A stretch of 64,000 nucleotides of DNA from Lachnoclostridium sp. Marseille-P6806 (lineage in GTDB: Bacteria > Bacillota > Clostridia > Lachnospirales > Lachnospiraceae). The translations under genes were made by a program, and so were the position numbers. The stretch covers positions 372,001 through 436,000 of the forward strand of contig NZ_LR130574.1 in NCBI RefSeq assembly GCF_900625025.1, given 5' to 3'. This document shows positions 52,757-62,565 of the stretch, one piece after another. The notes below the pieces were generated by a model. That model did not search any database, had not been told where the DNA came from, and was given only the letters and a program-made list of their open reading frames with translations. Every line of letters begins with the position of its first letter. Within the stretch, counting starts at the first letter, position 1.

Positions 52757-53157
52757 TTTCTGTCAGAATCCTTTCCCCCGTAGCCGTCGGACAGACGCCT
52801 CAGATCCTTGCAGTAGCGGCGGAGTCTTTCCTCTCCCCTCTCATAGCGCAGGGAACAGACGATCCATGTGACCGCCTCAAAGCACAGCATAAAAAGGACA
52901 TATCTCAGGCCGACCCCGCGGGCAAGCGCGAGGATATCCATGCTGTACAGTGTGAGCATCAGCGTCTCGATATGATAAAATGCGTAGACCCCCGCAAGGA
53001 CCGCAAACGCGGCCGTCCCCACAAGGAAAGAAAGAAGCAGCTCCTTGGAGAGATAGTCCCCCTTGAACCACGCGTCCCTGCGGACGTCCGCCTTTCCCGC
53101 ATTTGCCTCATACATGGCCATCCGGGTCATAATCCGGATCTTCTCTTCGTTAAGCAT
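52753..53157 (-). CDS. Small two-helix membrane protein
   Basis: A 134-residue protein starting MLNEEKIRIMTRMAMYEAN, with two transmembrane helices at about 42-62 and 75-98 and charged ends. I do not know a named family for it. It overlaps comF by 8 bases at its start and the next gene by 4 at its end, so it is part of a coupled recD2-comF-cdaA series. It may be a partner of the following membrane protein. Confidence 0.6.
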   Translation of the reverse strand: MLNEEKIRIMTRMAMYEANAGKADVRRDAWFKGDYLSKELLLSFLVGTAAFAVLAGVYAFYHIETLMLTLYSMDILALARGVGLRYVLFMLCFEAVTWIVCSLRYERGEERLRRYCKDLRRLSDGYGGKDSDRK

Positions 53158-53887
53158 TCTGTCCCGCCTGCGCTCCGATCGCCAGTGCCATGAAATAGAC
53201 AGAACCGGCTCCGCCCCGATACAATGCCTCCGCACAGGCGTCCATCGTCGATCCTGTCGTATAAATATCATCGATAAGTATAATCGTCTTTGATTTTACA
53301 TCATCCGAACAGCTATGAAAAGCGCTTTTGAGACAGCTCCGGCGTTCCGGGGCGCTCATGGTCTTAAGGGGCGCTGTATTTTCCGTCCGGATGAGGACGT
53401 CGCCGCGGCAGGGAATTCCGAGCCGCCTCTCCGTTCCCCGGGCAAGAAGCTCCGCCTGATTGTAGCCCCTTGCAAGGAGACGCTCCCGGTGAAGAGGAAC
53501 CGGAACCAGCATATCCGCCGGCACGCGGAAGTCCTTCCGCAGCGCCCTGTCCAGCGCCGCAGCCAGCTCTTCGGAAAAATAGTCCGCGTATTCCGGCCGG
53601 TTCCCGTACTTGAAGCGAAGCAGCGGGCCTGAAATACTGCGGTAGTCAAATACCGCCGCTCCGCGCCGGTACGCATGGCGTCTCCCCGCACAGACCGGAC
53701 AGAACAGCGCCTCCGGTTCGCGGAGCCGTCCCCCGCAGCAATGGCAGAGCGGCCCGTTCATTCTCACGGGAACCAGCGCGCAGGCGGGGCAGATCAGCGT
53801 GCCGAACGGCGCCGCCCGGTCACAGACAGGGCAGCGTCTCGGATAGAGCAGATCCAGCACTCTGTTTTTCCACAGACAATATCTCAT
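53150..53887 (-). CDS. comF: ComF-family phosphoribosyltransferase-like protein
   Basis: A 245-residue protein with a double zinc-finger N-terminus (CPVC, CPAC, CHCC, CPVC within the first 70 residues) and a PRTase domain with ILIDDIYTTGSTMDA. ComF proteins help in DNA uptake during transformation by a mechanism that is partly known. Its start lies 68 bases inside recD2, a long overlap; GGGATCGG is the only Shine-Dalgarno-like sequence. A GTG nine codons on would still overlap. Confidence 0.88.
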   Translation of the reverse strand: MRYCLWKNRVLDLLYPRRCPVCDRAAPFGTLICPACALVPVRMNGPLCHCCGGRLREPEALFCPVCAGRRHAYRRGAAVFDYRSISGPLLRFKYGNRPEYADYFSEELAAALDRALRKDFRVPADMLVPVPLHRERLLARGYNQAELLARGTERRLGIPCRGDVLIRTENTAPLKTMSAPERRSCLKSAFHSCSDDVKSKTIILIDDIYTTGSTMDACAEALYRGGAGSVYFMALAIGAQAGQNA

Positions 53888-56165
53888 GAATCCGATCCCC
53901 CAGACCGGTCCAGCGCATGTTCTGACTCGTCCCTGCGATCATCTGCGCCACAGCCGCCCGGCTCCCGATGATGACCACGCAGCTCCTTGCCCGCGTCACC
54001 GCCGTATACAGCAAGTTCCGGTTCATCAGCGCCGACGGGCCGGACAGGAGCGGCAGAATCACAACCGGATATTCCGACCCCTGCGACTTGTGCACCGTGA
54101 CCGCATAAGATAATTCCAGCTCATCGAGATTCCCCAGCGGGTAATCCACGACACGGTTCTCGTCAAAGCAGACTGTCATGGTTTCCGCCGCTGCATCGAT
54201 CCTCCGGATGATGCCGAAATCCCCGTTGAACACCCCCGTTCCGCTGTCGACCGGGATGTCATATCTCCCCGGAATACGCCATTCAAGCTGGTAATTGTTG
54301 CGCGTCTGCATCACCTTGTCTCCGACGCGGAACAGCGTATCCCCATGCCGGTGCTCCTGCTTTCCAGCTCCCGGAGGGTTCAGCGTGCTCTGCAGAATCT
54401 CATTGAGCTTCTCCACCCCGAGCAGTCCCTTTCGCATCGGGGTCAGCACCTGAATCTCCCCCGGCTCACAGTGAACATAGCCCGGGAGCTTATCCCGCAG
54501 GAGCTGCACGGTGTGCTTGTAAATCACCGGGACGCTCTCCCGCTCCAGAAAGAAGAAATCCCTGCTTCTCGTATCAAGCCGGATCGCCCTGCCCTCATGG
54601 ATGCGGTGCGCGTTGACGACGATATCGCTCTCCGCCGCCTGACGGAAAATCTTTTCCAGTACAATGCTCCGGAACGCACCGGATTCGAGCAGATCCTGCA
54701 GCACCTTACCCGGTCCGACACTGGGGAGCTGATTCATATCGCCCACCATGATGAGTCTTGTCCCGGGGACAATCGCTTTGAGAAGCGCGAGAAACAGGTG
54801 CATGTCCACCATCGACATCTCATCCACGATGACCGCATCCGCCTCCAGAGGATCCTCCTGCCCCTTGGTAAACACGGCGCGGGAAAAGCCGCCGTCCGCG
54901 CCTCCCCCGCCGTCGCCGCGGCTCTCGGGGCCGCTCCCCGGCGCGCCGTCCACGCCGCGCACTCCCAGCAGCCGGTGAATGGTCCGGGCCTCGTACCCTG
55001 TCGCCTCCGACATGCGCTTGGCAGCGCGGCCGGTGGGCGCGCACAGCAGCACCTCGAGCTCCTCGGACAGCAGATAGCGGATAATCGTGTTGATGGTCGT
55101 CGTCTTGCCGGTTCCGGGACCGCCCGTGATGAGAAGCACCGAGTGGCCCGCGGCCTGCTGCACCGCGTTGCGCTGCAGCTCGTCCAGCTCGATCCCCTCC
55201 TCCGCCTCCAGTGCGCGGATCCTTTCCCGCACCTGCTCCTCTGTGCCCGCGTGATGCGGCGTCTCCCCGGCAAGCTCAAGCAGAAGCCTTGCGGTCTGCT
55301 GCTCCTCGTAATACGCGCGCGCCCCGTAAATCTGCACCTCGCCGCGTTTCCTCTGGATGTGAAGCTTCCCCTCTATCGCAAGATTCCCTAGCTGAACGGA
55401 TATCGTCTCCTCCGGGAGATCAAGCAGCGCCCGGCTCCTGCGGAGGAGCTCCGGCTCCGGCAGATAGACGCTGCCCTCGCCCATCGCCTCCGAGAGAAGA
55501 AACAGAATGGCGCTGCGAACACGGTAATCCGAGTCCGCCCGTATGCCCGCCCGCTCTGCAATCTCATCCGCCCGGGCAAAGCCGATGCCCTGAATATCCT
55601 CCGCCAGCCGGTACGGATTTTCCCTCATGATCCCGTAGGTCTGCATCCCGTACTTCTGCCAGATCCGCACGGCAAAGCGGTTGCTGATCCCGTACTGCTG
55701 GAGAAAGAGCATGACGTCCCGGAGATCCCGCTTTTCACTCATCTGCGCCGCGATCTCCCGCGCCTTTTTCTCACTGATTCCCCTGATCTCCGCAAGACGC
55801 TCGGGCTCCTCCTCCATGATGCGGAGCGTCTCATCCCCGAATTTTTTGACAATGCGGGCCGCCAGAGCCTCGCCGATTCCCTTTACCGCGCCGGAGCCGA
55901 GATACCGCTGCATGGCCTGTGCGTCCTCCGGCGGACATTCCCGGAAGCTCTCCATCACAAACTGAGGCCCGTAGCTGGGATGCTCCCGGAAGCTCCCGGA
56001 AACCGCCAGATTGTCTCCCACGCTGATCGACGCCGGATAGCCCGTCACCGTCTCCTCGCCGTCCGCCGTTTCGAGCGCGAAAACCGTATACAGATTTGTC
56101 TCGTTGCGGTAGATGATGCCGGTCACATAGCCCCTAAGCTCCGTGAGCGCTCCTGATTCCTCCAT
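53820..56165 (-). CDS. recD2: RecD2-type ATP-dependent DNA helicase
   Basis: A 781-residue SF1B helicase without RecBC partners. An N-terminal OB/helix-hairpin-helix part (LGSGAVKGIGEALAARIVKKF) is followed by Walker A GGPGTGKT (348-355), VIVDEMSMVDMHL and the C-terminal AVTVHKSQGSEYPVVI and YTAVTRAR motifs. A Gly/Asp-rich insert (about 402-428) sits between motifs Ia and II. RecD2 unwinds 5'-3' and takes part in mismatch and replication fork repair. Confidence 0.94.
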   Translation of the reverse strand: MEESGALTELRGYVTGIIYRNETNLYTVFALETADGEETVTGYPASISVGDNLAVSGSFREHPSYGPQFVMESFRECPPEDAQAMQRYLGSGAVKGIGEALAARIVKKFGDETLRIMEEEPERLAEIRGISEKKAREIAAQMSEKRDLRDVMLFLQQYGISNRFAVRIWQKYGMQTYGIMRENPYRLAEDIQGIGFARADEIAERAGIRADSDYRVRSAILFLLSEAMGEGSVYLPEPELLRRSRALLDLPEETISVQLGNLAIEGKLHIQRKRGEVQIYGARAYYEEQQTARLLLELAGETPHHAGTEEQVRERIRALEAEEGIELDELQRNAVQQAAGHSVLLITGGPGTGKTTTINTIIRYLLSEELEVLLCAPTGRAAKRMSEATGYEARTIHRLLGVRGVDGAPGSGPESRGDGGGGADGGFSRAVFTKGQEDPLEADAVIVDEMSMVDMHLFLALLKAIVPGTRLIMVGDMNQLPSVGPGKVLQDLLESGAFRSIVLEKIFRQAAESDIVVNAHRIHEGRAIRLDTRSRDFFFLERESVPVIYKHTVQLLRDKLPGYVHCEPGEIQVLTPMRKGLLGVEKLNEILQSTLNPPGAGKQEHRHGDTLFRVGDKVMQTRNNYQLEWRIPGRYDIPVDSGTGVFNGDFGIIRRIDAAAETMTVCFDENRVVDYPLGNLDELELSYAVTVHKSQGSEYPVVILPLLSGPSALMNRNLLYTAVTRARSCVVIIGSRAAVAQMIAGTSQNMRWTGLGDRIHEILSVEKQSAGSALSETLPCL

Positions 56166-56178
56166 GGCTGTCCCCCGC

Positions 56179-56199
56179 GCCGTTTTCTGCAGAAACGGC
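56179..56199. promoter_or_regulatory. Palindrome just upstream of recD2
   Basis: GCCGTTTTCTGCAGAAACGG is close to a perfect inverted repeat. It ends 13 bases before the recD2 ATG, partly masking the ribosome site if folded. Confidence 0.4.
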
Positions 56200-56210
56200 T
56201 GTCAAAACGC

Positions 56211-56262
56211 AAAACAACTATTCAGTCAGCCGCTGCGAATGGCCCTCCGAATAGTTGTTTTC
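56211..56262. terminator. Bidirectional terminator between mreB and recD2
   Basis: A perfect 13-bp inverted repeat (AAAACAACTATTC / GAATAGTTGTTTT) with a loop of about 25 bases. A second repeat TTTTCTAA-N7-TTAGAAAA overlaps its right end (56258-56280). Confidence 0.7.
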
Positions 56263-56351
56263 TAACGATTTCTTAGAAAAGGCCGGCACAGCAGGGGCAA
56301 ATCCGCCCCCGCATCCCCGCCGGCGGGAATATTCTTTTTCTTTCCTGCCGC

Positions 56352-57350
56352 TCAGTAATCGATATTGCTGCTGCTCGAAAGGAATTCAACGTACTTTCCG
56401 GTGCCGATCGCAACGGCTGTCATGGGGTCCTCCGCGGTCACCGTGTTGATTCCGGTCTTTGAGGAGATCAGCTCCTCGAGTCCGTGCAGAAGACTTCCGC
56501 CCCCGGTGAGAACAATGCCGCGGTCGGAGATGTCGGCCGCCAGCTCCGGCGGCGTCTTTTCGAGCACGCTGTGAATTGCCTCGACGATCTGATTCGTAGG
56601 CTCTTTCAGCGCCTCCTCCGTCTCCTCCGAGGAAACCTGAATCGTGCGGGGAAGTCCCGTCACGAGATTCCGCCCCCTGACCTCCATGAACTCGGGATCC
56701 GGCAGCGGATAGCAGCAGCCGATCTGAATCTTGATGTCCTCGGCCGTGCGCTCGCCGACGAGCAGATTGTATTTCCGCCGCATATAGCGGACAATGGCGT
56801 CGTCGAAATCGTCGCCCGCCACCTTGATGGAAGTGCTGACGACCGTCCCGCCGAGAGAAATGACCGCAATGTCCGTCGTGCCGCCCCCGATGTCGACGAT
56901 CATATTGCCGCAGGGCTTGGAGATATCTATGCCCGCACCGATGGCCGCCGCGATCGGCTCCTCAATGATATAGACCTCCCGGGCGCCCGCCTGAAAGGTC
57001 GCGTCCTCGACCGCTTTCTTCTCGACCTCCGTAACCTGACTGGGCACGCAGACCGCGATACGGGGCTTGCGGAACGTTCTCTTGCCGATGGATTTGACAA
57101 TGAAATACTTCATCATCTTCTCTGTGACGGTATAGTCCGAAATCACGCCCTGCCGGAGCGGCCGGACCGCCACGATGTTCCCCGGCGTTCTTCCCAGCAT
57201 AAGGCGGGCATCCTCGCCGATCGCCTTGATCTTGTTGGAGTCGCGGTCAAACGCGACCACCGAGGGTTCTTTCAGAACAACGCCTTTCCCTCTGATATAC
57301 ACGAGGACGCTCGCGGTCCCCAGATCGATCCCGATATCTGTAAACGACAT
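56352..57350 (-). CDS. mreB: Rod-shape-determining protein MreB
   Basis: A 332-residue actin-like protein. IGIDLGTASVLVY, VDIGGGTTDIAVISLGG and LTGGGSLLHGL are the phosphate and adenosine motifs. It guides wall synthesis along the cell side. No mreC/mreD follows; lone MreB or Mbl-type genes are common in Firmicutes. The promoter overlaps the end of uvrA. Confidence 0.94.
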   Translation of the reverse strand: MSFTDIGIDLGTASVLVYIRGKGVVLKEPSVVAFDRDSNKIKAIGEDARLMLGRTPGNIVAVRPLRQGVISDYTVTEKMMKYFIVKSIGKRTFRKPRIAVCVPSQVTEVEKKAVEDATFQAGAREVYIIEEPIAAAIGAGIDISKPCGNMIVDIGGGTTDIAVISLGGTVVSTSIKVAGDDFDDAIVRYMRRKYNLLVGERTAEDIKIQIGCCYPLPDPEFMEVRGRNLVTGLPRTIQVSSEETEEALKEPTNQIVEAIHSVLEKTPPELAADISDRGIVLTGGGSLLHGLEELISSKTGINTVTAEDPMTAVAIGTGKYVEFLSSSSNIDY

Positions 57351-57416
57351 TTCTTACCTCATCGCACGGCTCTGCACACAGTGTTTTCTTTCACAGGGCT
57401 CCCGCCCGTGCCAATG

Positions 57417-57445
57417 ATTATAAACTACGCGCCGCCCGGATTCAA
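57417..57445 (-). promoter_or_regulatory. mreB promoter
   Basis: TTGAAT and TATAAT with a 17-base spacer on the minus strand. The -35 includes the uvrA stop codon. Confidence 0.8.
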
Positions 57446-60396
57446 CCGCAGCGCCCCGGGATTCCTTCCCTCTCCAGCATCTTTCTCACATAATACCCCG
57501 TATAGGAGTCGTGATGCTCCGCGAGCTCCTCGGGCGTTCCTTTCGCGATAACCGTGCCGCCGCCGTCTCCGCCCTCCGGGCCGATGTCAATGATATAATC
57601 CGCACACTTGATGACGTCGAGATTGTGTTCGATAACGACGACGGAATTTCCTCCCTCGACGAGGCGCTGAAGAATCTTCACCAGTTTATCCACATCCGCA
57701 AAATGCAGCCCGGTTGTCGGCTCATCCAGAATGTAGATCGTCTGCCCGGTGCTGCGCCGCGACAGCTCCGCCGCGAGCTTGATGCGCTGCGCCTCGCCGC
57801 CCGAGAGCTCCGTGGAGGGCTGGCCGAGCTTCACATAGCCGAGCCCCACATCGTAGAGCGTCTGAATCTTATTCCGTATCGACGGGACGTTCTCAAAAAA
57901 GCCGAGCGCCTCCTCGATCGTCATATCAAGCACATCGTAAATGCTCTTTCCCTTGTACTTCACCTCCAGCGTCTCACGGTTGTAGCGTTTTCCGTGGCAG
58001 ACCTCGCAGGGGACGTAGACATCCGGGAGGAAGTGCATCTCGATCTTGATGATGCCGTCGCCGCTGCATGCCTCACACCGGCCGCCTTTCACATTGAAGC
58101 TGAAGCGTCCCTTATTATAGCCTCTCGCCCGCGCGTCGCTCGTCCCCGCAAAGAGGTCGCGGATCATATCGAACACGCCGGTATAGGTCGCCGGGTTGGA
58201 GCGGGGTGTGCGCCCGATCGGAGACTGATCGATGTCGATGACCTTGTCGAGCTGCTCTGTCCCCGTGATGCCCTCGCTCTTTCCCGGGATCAGGCGGGCC
58301 CGGTTCAGATCGCGTGCAAGCGTCTTGTACAGAACTTCATTCACAAGAGAGCTTTTGCCCGAGCCGGAAACTCCCGTCACCGCCGTCATGACACCCAGCG
58401 GAAAATCGACGTCGATATGCTTCAGATTGTTGACCTCCGCGCCGTGCACAGTAATCCAGCCCGACGGGCTGCGGCGCTCTGCCGGAACGGGAATCGCCCG
58501 CGCCCCCGACAGATATTGTCCCGTGACGGAGGCCGGGTTCGCCATGATCTCCTCCGCAGTGCCGGTCGCGATCACCTCGCCCCCATGCGAGCCGGCCCCG
58601 GGTCCGATATCCACGATATAGTCCGCCGCCCGCATCGTATCCTCGTCGTGCTCCACGACGACGACCGTGTTCCACAGATTCCGCAGGCGCTTCAGCGTAT
58701 TCAGCAGTTTGTTGTTGTCTCTCTGGTGCAGCCCGATGCTCGGTTCATCCAGAATGTAGCAGACCCCGACAAGGCCGGAGCCGATCTGCGTGGCAAGGCG
58801 GATGCGCTGTGCCTCGCCTCCGGAGAGGGAGGCGGTCCCCCGCGCCAGCGTCAGATAATCCAGACCCACATCGTTCAGGAAACCCACGCGGTTCATGATC
58901 TCCTTGAGAATCTGCCGGCCGATGAGCTCCTGCGTCTTTCCGAGCTTCATCTGCGAGAGAAAGGTCCGCAGCTCGCCGATGGACATACAGGTGATCTCAT
59001 AGATATTACGGTCCGCGACCGTAACCGAGAGCGACTCTTTCCGGAGCCGCTGCCCGTGGCAGGCCGAACATGGCGTCACCTGCATGAATTCCTCATACTG
59101 CGACTTGGCGGACTCGGAGAACGCCTCCCGGTAGCGCCGCTCCGTGTTCCGCAGAAGTCCCTCGAACGCCGTCGGATAGACTCCCGTGCCGCGCTGGCCG
59201 GTGTAGTGCACGTCGACGCTGATCTCCGTCCCGTACATCAGCATCTGACGAATATCCTCCGGAAGCTCCCTCCACGGCGTATCGAGCGAAAAGCCGAATT
59301 TCTCCGTCAGAGCCGTCAGCAGCGCATTGGTGAAACTTGCGCTCTGCATGCAGCTCTGCCAGCCAATCACCGCGATGGCCCCGTCGTTGATGGAGCGGTT
59401 TTCATCCGGAACGATCAGCTTCGGATCAAACTCCATCTTGTAGCCGAGTCCCGCGCACTCCGGGCAGGCCCCGAACGGATTGTTGAACGAAAAGCTCCGC
59501 GGCTCGATCTCCGGAATACTGATGCCGCAGTCCGGGCAGGCGAAGCTCTGGGAGAACTCCATGGGCTTCCCCCCGATCACATCCACCAGAAGCAGTCCCT
59601 CCGCGAGCTGCAGTGCGTTTTCGATCGAATCCGTGAGGCGCCGCTCGATCCCCGGCCGCACAACAAGGCGGTCGATGACGATCTCGATGCTGTGCTTGAT
59701 ATTCTTGTCCAGCGCGATCTCCTCCGAGAGGTCGTACTGGTTCCCGTCGACGCGGACACGGACATAGCCCGCCCGTCTCGCGCGGTCAAAGATCTTTTCA
59801 TGCCTGCCCTTTCGGCCGCGGACGACCGGCGCAAGGAGCTGAAGCTTCGTCCCCTCCGGCAGAGCCATGATCTGATCCACCATCTGATCCACGGTCTGCT
59901 TCTCGATGACGCGGCCGCAGTTCGGACAGTGCGGCGTGCCGATCCGGGCATACAGGAGGCGGAAGTGATCGTAGATCTCCGTGACCGTCCCGACCGTCGA
60001 CCGGGGATTGCGGTTCGTGGACTTCTGATCGATGGAAATGGCCGGGGAAAGCCCGGAGATATCGTCCACATCCGGTTTCTCCATCTGCCCGAGGAACTGC
60101 CGCGCATAGGAGGACAGTGACTCCATATAGCGCCTTTGTCCCTCGGCATAAATCGTATCAAAGGCAAGGGAGCTCTTGCCCGAACCCGACAGTCCGGTCA
60201 GCACGACCAGTTCGTTCCGGGGGATATCCAGATCGATATGCTTCAGATTATGCTCGCTAGCCCCCCGGATCCGGATGCAGTCATCCTTGCTGATGATCTT
60301 CCGACGCGCCTCATCGGCGCGCGATTCCTTCAGAAATCTGTCTTCCTCTGCTTTTAACGCCGGCCAGTAGTCCGGCCTCATTTTCACTGCCATCAT
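57442..60396 (-). CDS. uvrA: Excinuclease ABC subunit A
   Basis: A 984-residue damage-recognition ATPase with two ABC modules: Walker [10 protein letters not shown] and GVSGSGKSS, signatures [10 protein letters not shown] and [10 protein letters not shown], and zinc-type [24 protein letters not shown] and CEVCHG segments. It loads UvrB at bulky lesions. ATG 60396 overlaps the uvrB stop (ATGA); the next ATG, three bases on, fits the Shine-Dalgarno slightly better. It shares the SOS promoter of uvrB. Confidence 0.97.
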   Translation of the reverse strand: MMAVKMRPDYWPALKAEEDRFLKESRADEARRKIISKDDCIRIRGASEHNLKHIDLDIPRNELVVLTGLSGSGKSSLAFDTIYAEGQRRYMESLSSYARQFLGQMEKPDVDDISGLSPAISIDQKSTNRNPRSTVGTVTEIYDHFRLLYARIGTPHCPNCGRVIEKQTVDQMVDQIMALPEGTKLQLLAPVVRGRKGRHEKIFDRARRAGYVRVRVDGNQYDLSEEIALDKNIKHSIEIVIDRLVVRPGIERRLTDSIENALQLAEGLLLVDVIGGKPMEFSQSFACPDCGISIPEIEPRSFSFNNPFGACPECAGLGYKMEFDPKLIVPDENRSINDGAIAVIGWQSCMQSASFTNALLTALTEKFGFSLDTPWRELPEDIRQMLMYGTEISVDVHYTGQRGTGVYPTAFEGLLRNTERRYREAFSESAKSQYEEFMQVTPCSACHGQRLRKESLSVTVADRNIYEITCMSIGELRTFLSQMKLGKTQELIGRQILKEIMNRVGFLNDVGLDYLTLARGTASLSGGEAQRIRLATQIGSGLVGVCYILDEPSIGLHQRDNNKLLNTLKRLRNLWNTVVVVEHDEDTMRAADYIVDIGPGAGSHGGEVIATGTAEEIMANPASVTGQYLSGARAIPVPAERRSPSGWITVHGAEVNNLKHIDVDFPLGVMTAVTGVSGSGKSSLVNEVLYKTLARDLNRARLIPGKSEGITGTEQLDKVIDIDQSPIGRTPRSNPATYTGVFDMIRDLFAGTSDARARGYNKGRFSFNVKGGRCEACSGDGIIKIEMHFLPDVYVPCEVCHGKRYNRETLEVKYKGKSIYDVLDMTIEEALGFFENVPSIRNKIQTLYDVGLGYVKLGQPSTELSGGEAQRIKLAAELSRRSTGQTIYILDEPTTGLHFADVDKLVKILQRLVEGGNSVVVIEHNLDVIKCADYIIDIGPEGGDGGGTVIAKGTPEELAEHHDSYTGYYVRKMLEREGIPGRCG

Positions 60397-62387
60397 TTAC
60401 CTTTCGTCACTTCCAGATAGTGCTTTTTCAGCTCGATGAGCTGATCCCGGAGCTCCGCCGCCGCCTCGAAATTGAGATCGGCCGCCGCCCGCTTCATCTG
60501 TTTCTCCGTTTTTTCGATGAGCTTTTTCAGCTCGGCCCCGCTCATGGATTCCGGATCCTTTTCAAAGCGGAGCTGTTCCTTTGATATCTCCTGCGAAATC
60601 GTGATGAGATCGCGCACCGCCTTGCGGATCGTCTGCGGCGTAATGCCGTGCTCTTCATTGTATTTCTGCTGAATTTCGCGGCGCCTTGCCGTCTCCTCAA
60701 TCGCCCGCCGCATAGAATCCGTGACGGTGTCGGCGTACATGATCACATGGCCGTCCGCGTTGCGGGCCGCCCGGCCGATCGTCTGCACAAGCGAGGTCTC
60801 CGAGCGGAGAAACCCCTCCTTGTCCGCATCGAGTATGGCCACCAGCGCAATCTCCGGAATATCGAGGCCCTCCCGCAGCAAATTGATGCCGACCAGAACG
60901 TCGAATACGTCGAGCCGCATGTCCCGGATGATCTGCGCCCGCTCCAGCGTGTCGATGTCCGAATGAAGATACTTGACGCGGATCCCCGCCTCGGCGAGAA
61001 ACTCCGTGAGATCCTCCGCCATTTTCTTTGTCAGCGTGGTAATCAGCACCTTGTTCTTCCGGTCGACCTCCCGGTGAATCTCGCCGATGAGATCATCGAT
61101 CTGGCCGTCGATGGGACGAACGGAAATCTCCGGATCGAGAAGCCCCGTGGGCCGGATCACCTGCTCCGCCCGCATCAGCTCATGCTCCGCCTCATAGGGA
61201 CCCGGCGTTGCGGAGACAAACAGCATTTGATCAATGCGCTGCTCAAATTCCTCAAAACTGAGCGGCCGGTTGTCCAGCGCCGACGGCAGACGAAAGCCAT
61301 ACTCGACCAGCGTCCGCTTGCGGCTCTGATCTCCGTGATACATCGCCCCGATCTGAGGAATCGTAATGTGGGACTCGTCCACCATGATCAGAAAATCATC
61401 CCGGAAGAAATCCATGAGGCACAACGGCGCGGAGCCCGGCGCGCGGCCGGAGAGCGGCCTCGAATAATTTTCGATTCCGCTGCAGAAGCCGGTCTCGCGC
61501 AGCATTTCAATGTCAAAATTGGTGCGCTCGGCGATCCTCTGCGCCTCCAGCAGCTTATCCTCGCTCTTGAAATAGCGGACGCGCTCCCGGAGCTCCGCCT
61601 CGATCTCATCGCAGGCGCGGTTCACCTTTTCCTGCGGAACCACGTAGTGCGAGGCGGGGAAAATCACGACGTGCTTCAGCTCCGCGCAGGCGCGTCCCGT
61701 CAGAGGCTCCACCTCCGTGATGCGGTCGATCTCGTCGCCGAAATATTCGATGCGAATGAGATGCTCCGAGCCCTCCGCCGGATTGATTTCCAGCACGTCT
61801 CCCCTCACGCGGAAGCAGCTTCGCTGGAGATCCGCATCGTTCCTTGTATAGTGAATCGAGATCAGCCGGTCGATGACCTCCTCCCGGCTCTTTTCCATCC
61901 CCGGACGCAGGGAAATCGACATTTTCTCATAGTCGTCCGGCGATCCCAGACCGTAAATGCAGGACACGCTGGCCACCACGATCACATCCCGGCGCTCCGT
62001 GAGAGATGCCGTGGCCGACAGCCGCAGCTTGTCGATTTCCTCATTGATCGCGGAATCCTTGGCGATATAGGTATCGCTCTGGGGCACATAGGCCTCCGGC
62101 TGATAATAATCATAGTAGGAAACGAAATACTCCACGGCATTTTCAGGGAAAAACTCTCTGAACTCGCCGTAGAGCTGGGCCGCCAGCGTCTTGTTGTGCG
62201 AGATGATGAGCGTCGGCTTGTTCACCGCCGCAATGATGTTCGCCATCGTAAAGGTCTTGCCGGAGCCCGTGACGCCGAGCAGCGTCCCGAACTGATTGCC
62301 CGAAAGGAACCCCTCCGTAAGCGTCCGGATCGCCTCCGGCTGATCGCCCGTGGGCTGATAGGGCGCCGCAAGTTTGAAATGATCCAT
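60393..62387 (-). CDS. uvrB: Excinuclease ABC subunit B
   Basis: A 664-residue helicase-like repair protein: Walker A GVTGSGKT, the beta-hairpin [10 protein letters not shown], helicase motif [16 protein letters not shown] and the C-terminal UVR domain. It verifies damage and recruits UvrC. Start [19 protein letters not shown] (62387) has GGTGATT upstream. A LexA box and strong promoter lie about 130 bases upstream, and a partial repeat lies in the leader. Confidence 0.97.
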   Translation of the reverse strand: MDHFKLAAPYQPTGDQPEAIRTLTEGFLSGNQFGTLLGVTGSGKTFTMANIIAAVNKPTLIISHNKTLAAQLYGEFREFFPENAVEYFVSYYDYYQPEAYVPQSDTYIAKDSAINEEIDKLRLSATASLTERRDVIVVASVSCIYGLGSPDDYEKMSISLRPGMEKSREEVIDRLISIHYTRNDADLQRSCFRVRGDVLEINPAEGSEHLIRIEYFGDEIDRITEVEPLTGRACAELKHVVIFPASHYVVPQEKVNRACDEIEAELRERVRYFKSEDKLLEAQRIAERTNFDIEMLRETGFCSGIENYSRPLSGRAPGSAPLCLMDFFRDDFLIMVDESHITIPQIGAMYHGDQSRKRTLVEYGFRLPSALDNRPLSFEEFEQRIDQMLFVSATPGPYEAEHELMRAEQVIRPTGLLDPEISVRPIDGQIDDLIGEIHREVDRKNKVLITTLTKKMAEDLTEFLAEAGIRVKYLHSDIDTLERAQIIRDMRLDVFDVLVGINLLREGLDIPEIALVAILDADKEGFLRSETSLVQTIGRAARNADGHVIMYADTVTDSMRRAIEETARRREIQQKYNEEHGITPQTIRKAVRDLITISQEISKEQLRFEKDPESMSGAELKKLIEKTEKQMKRAAADLNFEAAAELRDQLIELKKHYLEVTKGK

Positions 62388-62421
62388 GCCAATCACCACA
62401 TTTTTTATTTTACTGAAAGGT

Positions 62422-62450
62422 TCAGCGCATCCGTGTGATTTTTTACACTG
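62422..62450 (-). repeat. Partial repeat (hairpin half) in the uvrB leader
   Basis: CAGTGTAAAAAATCACACGG followed by ATGCGCTG. Here it is in the middle of a leader and not at a stop codon, and its T-side arm is lost. Confidence 0.5.
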
Positions 62451-62504
62451 CGTTTCGTCAGAAAAAGCCGCAGTACAGACCGTGCACACAGTGCAGGCAC
62501 GGGT

Positions 62505-62533
62505 ATTGTAACACGGCTTGTCCGTTTATTCAA
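62505..62533 (-). promoter_or_regulatory. uvrBA promoter
   Basis: TTGAAT and TACAAT with a 17-base spacer, with an extended TG before the -10. Confidence 0.82.
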
Positions 62534-62544
62534 ACATATGTTCG
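62531..62544 (-). promoter_or_regulatory. LexA (SOS) box of uvrBA
   Basis: CGAACATATGTTTG matches the Bacillus/Clostridium LexA box (CGAAC-N4-GTTCG) at all but one position and overlaps the -35 by three bases. Confidence 0.88.
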
Positions 62545-62565
62545 ATGTTTTCCGTGAACGCTCCG

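Noticed and set aside
57511-60120. Long plus-strand reading frame (about 869 codons) opposite uvrA
   Set aside because: It mirrors uvrA codon by codon and has no Shine-Dalgarno or recognisable motif; a GC-rich shadow.
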